A stretch of 64,000 nt of DNA, from contig CBDETC010000001.1 in assembly GCA_965242845.1 (NCBI GenBank), positions 434,001 through 498,000 of the forward strand, read 5' to 3'. This document shows positions 62,358-64,000 of this stretch, in pieces. This stretch comes from RHLJ01 sp965242845. Lineage in GTDB: Bacteria; Bacteroidota; Rhodothermia; Balneolales; Balneolaceae. Numbering within the stretch: the first letter of the stretch is position 1; every line of letters begins with the position of its first letter. The position numbers and the translations under genes were made by a program. A model generated the notes under the pieces. That model was not told the DNA's origin. It did not search any database and was given only the letters and a program-made list of their open reading frames with translations.

Positions 62358-63275
62358 ATGAAACTAACTACTACTTTAGGGATAATTGGAGTGTATTTTT
62401 TAACTGTATCATGTACCACAGTGATGAGCCCTGAAAAGCTATTACGAGTGTCATATACAAGTGAAATCGCCGGAGAGGAGCGCGACTACTTCTTATATCT
62501 ACCAAAAGGATATGGCGATGATCCTGATAAAGAATGGCCCGTCTTAATGTTCTTACATGGTAATGGAGAACGGGGAAATGGCAAAGATGAACTTGATTTC
62601 TCAATGGTTCATGGCCCATTAATGGAAGCCTGGGTTCAAAAAAGAGATCTCCCCTTCATCATCATAAATCCTCAATTGCATATGTTTGGTTTGGACACAA
62701 TGGGTATTGATTACCTAACCTATCGCGACCCAAATAATATACCCAGGCGGCTGGATGAAGGAGTTCCTCATCGAGAAGCTGATTTTGGAACCGAAGGAGG
62801 TATGAACGCCGAAACGCCCGTTACTGATTTTGGAGATGAACTTCCATTAAGTGAGTTTGGCTGGGACCGTGTTCAGAACGATTTAATTGGTATGATAGAT
62901 GAGGTAACCGAAAATTACCAGGTAGATTCTAAGAGGGTTTACCTGTCTGGTTTGAGTTATGGTGGATTTGGTACGTGGTATATGGCAAGCCACTATACCA
63001 ATCGTTTTGCTGCTGTTGTTCCAGTTGTAGGCTGGGGGCACCCTTCTTTAATGAATACTATAGCTGAGGCTCGACTCCCTGTTTGGGCTTTTGCAGGAGG
63101 CAGAGATTATGTCATTGAAAAAAAGTACTTCTATTCAGGGTTGAATAAACTCGAAGAACTTGGACATACCGAAGTCATATTTACAGTTCATGAGGATATG
63201 GGGCATGATGCCTGGAAACGAATTTATGCAGGTGAGGATGTTTATAACTGGCTGTTGGCTCATAGCACTAATTGA
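62358..63275 (+). CDS. Secreted esterase-like alpha/beta hydrolase lipoprotein
   Basis: A 305-residue protein with a lipoprotein signal (TVSC, Cys19). The hydrolase core has the oxyanion motif VLMFLHGNGERGNGKDE, nucleophile elbow SGLSYGGFGTWYMA (Ser about 199), acid in AGGRDYVI and catalytic His in EDMGHDAW. It resembles the PHB-depolymerase/feruloyl-esterase-like group with an insert (about 110-155) rich in acidic residues and Pro. Expected to act on an extracellular ester or polymer; substrate unknown. Confidence 0.82.
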   Translation: MKLTTTLGIIGVYFLTVSCTTVMSPEKLLRVSYTSEIAGEERDYFLYLPKGYGDDPDKEWPVLMFLHGNGERGNGKDELDFSMVHGPLMEAWVQKRDLPFIIINPQLHMFGLDTMGIDYLTYRDPNNIPRRLDEGVPHREADFGTEGGMNAETPVTDFGDELPLSEFGWDRVQNDLIGMIDEVTENYQVDSKRVYLSGLSYGGFGTWYMASHYTNRFAAVVPVVGWGHPSLMNTIAEARLPVWAFAGGRDYVIEKKYFYSGLNKLEELGHTEVIFTVHEDMGHDAWKRIYAGEDVYNWLLAHSTN

Positions 63276-63376
63276 GGTTGGCTAAGCGGCAGATCAATAA
63301 AAACTATCCCTTTTTAAGAACCATATGCTTCTCGCTATTGTTGATAGGATTGAACCGAAAATCAACTTGATCAACT

Positions 63377-63880
63377 ATGGAAGATGCAATTTTACCAAAA
63401 GAGGAATTGAACAGAATCGGATTAGATGAGGATAAAAGCGAAGAGCTGGCAAATCATCTAAACAACCTGCTTGCTAACTATTCAGTATTCTATCAAAATG
63501 TGAGAGCCTATCACTGGAATGTAGAAGGAGAACAATTTTTTGTGCTCCATGAGAAGTTTGAAGAGCTATATGAGAACCTTTTCGAAAAGATCGATGCTAT
63601 CGCAGAACGAATATTAACTCTTGGCTTTCATCCAGATCATAATTTCAGCCATTATCTTAAAACATCGGCTATATCAGAAAGCCATGGAGTAGAAAGCGGC
63701 TACAAAGCTGTAAAAGAAGTCCTCGATGCGTTTAAAATCATATTAAAGAAACAAAGAACTATTCTCGAGCTTTCTGGTTCAGCAAACGATGAAGGTACTA
63801 ATGCATTGATGAGCGATTATATTTCAGAACAAGAAAAAACAGTATGGATGTATTCAGCTTATTTAAATGAGCCAAAGTAA
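63377..63880 (+). CDS. dps: Dps-family ferritin-like protein
   Basis: A 167-residue cytosolic protein that oxidises and stores iron and may protect DNA in starvation. The Dps ferroxidase signature is visible: YHWNVEGEQFFVLHEKFEELYE (about 45-66, with both His ligands) and DAIAERILTLGFHP (about 74-87). Length fits Dps (about 160-170). It lies 101 bases after the esterase gene, has no strong Shine-Dalgarno, and is followed by a strong terminator. Confidence 0.92.
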   Translation: MEDAILPKEELNRIGLDEDKSEELANHLNNLLANYSVFYQNVRAYHWNVEGEQFFVLHEKFEELYENLFEKIDAIAERILTLGFHPDHNFSHYLKTSAISESHGVESGYKAVKEVLDAFKIILKKQRTILELSGSANDEGTNALMSDYISEQEKTVWMYSAYLNEPK

Positions 63881-63898
63881 AAGCTGATCAAAATTCTA

Positions 63899-63931
63899 AA
63901 TCCTGTTTGATGCTTCAAACAGGATTTTTTT
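63899..63931 (+). terminator. Rho-independent terminator after dps
   Basis: AATCCTGTTTGA (63899-63910) and TCAAACAGGATT (63915-63926) form a 12-base stem with a TGCT loop, followed by T residues to 63931. Confidence 0.9.
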
Positions 63932-63940
63932 ATTTCCAGG

Positions 63941-64000
63941 ATGCTGAATAGCCCGTTTGAATTTTATGACTCCCAACCAGAACCTACCAGAAGCTGTTTA
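63941..64000 (+). CDS. Start of a probable DUF1801-family protein (cut by window edge)
   Basis: Twenty codons are open from the ATG at 63941 to the window end. They translate to a start like MLNSPFEFYDSQPEPTRSCL; the pattern of a Tyr/Phe, then QPEP and R/KSCL resembles the N terminus of DUF1801 proteins of Bacteroidota, from memory. A second open frame starts at 63966 but resembles nothing I know. Too short for a firm call. Confidence 0.45.
   Translation, partial: MLNSPFEFYDSQPEPTRSCL

Noticed and set aside
1..64000. CRISPR arrays, insertion sequences, prophage or integrase genes
   Set aside because: No regularly spaced repeats, transposase, integrase or phage structural motifs were seen on either strand.

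Overview
This window is a 64 kb piece of chromosome from a low-GC (about 40 percent by eye) Gram-negative bacterium of the Bacteroidota/Balneolota side of the FCB group. Balneolota (Balneola/Gracilimonas type) is my best guess, from the protein set rather than from a marker-gene comparison. Support: many lipoproteins with Bacteroidota-like signal sequences, SPOR and DUF4920 proteins, a GlsB/OlsB plus PlsC-type acyltransferase pair, pilins starting MGQQQ, and many start codons with no clear Shine-Dalgarno sequence beside a few with a strong one. Genes are dense and no gap without a gene exceeds about 260 bases. I see no transposase, integrase, prophage or CRISPR array.

Layout. 1-9.7 kb: the start of a UvrD-type helicase on the minus strand, then thymidine kinase, a concentrative nucleoside transporter, three consecutive SurA/PpiC-type folding factors, a MoxR ATPase and a membrane VWA-like protein. 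9.7-13.1 kb: periplasmic histidine phosphatase, a lipoprotein/coiled-coil gene pair, apt and tadA. 13.1-17.7 kb: a tight four-gene minus-strand operon with an N-acyltransferase, a PlsC acyltransferase, a DinB-fold protein and an 812-residue fusion (hydrolase-like, DedA, ATP-grasp). This looks like an aminolipid locus with an added ligase. 17.8-18.6 kb: an alpha/beta hydrolase. 18.6-29.1 kb: a complete minus-strand type IV pilus-like locus: two MGQQQ pilin-like proteins, PilC, PilB, a cyclic-nucleotide-binding protein, a PilT-like ATPase, a PilM-PilN fusion, a PilO/PilP-like protein and a secretin carrying a C-terminal SPOR domain.

29.3-40 kb is a mixed region: MFS and MATE transporters, an Ig-like lipoprotein, a SUI1/eIF1 homologue, a phage-type metallopeptidase, DUF4920, a secreted beta-propeller with a CDCC motif, alkaline phosphatase, RhlE helicase and an FKBP lipoprotein. 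40.2-49.6 kb: parA, a ribbon-helix-helix gene and recC-recB-recD, all on the minus strand. 49.8-53.3 kb: thioesterase, Hpt protein, response regulator, histidine kinase and an unknown protein. 53.3-55.8 kb: two palindromic repeat elements, a duplicated-domain lipoprotein, galE and tRNA-Leu(CAA). 55.9-62.3 kb: a candidate threonine/isoleucine-rich leader peptide followed by thrA-thrB-thrC, a histidine kinase and a methyltransferase. 62.4-64 kb: a secreted esterase-like lipoprotein, Dps, and the start of a probable DUF1801 gene.

The most unusual content is the pilus locus (pilins without Glu5, fused assembly proteins, a PilT-like motor with an altered Asp box, a SPOR-tailed secretin), the aminolipid-like operon with its three-part fusion protein, and the unannotated leader peptide in front of thrA. 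All functional statements rest on motifs read by eye; no database search was run.
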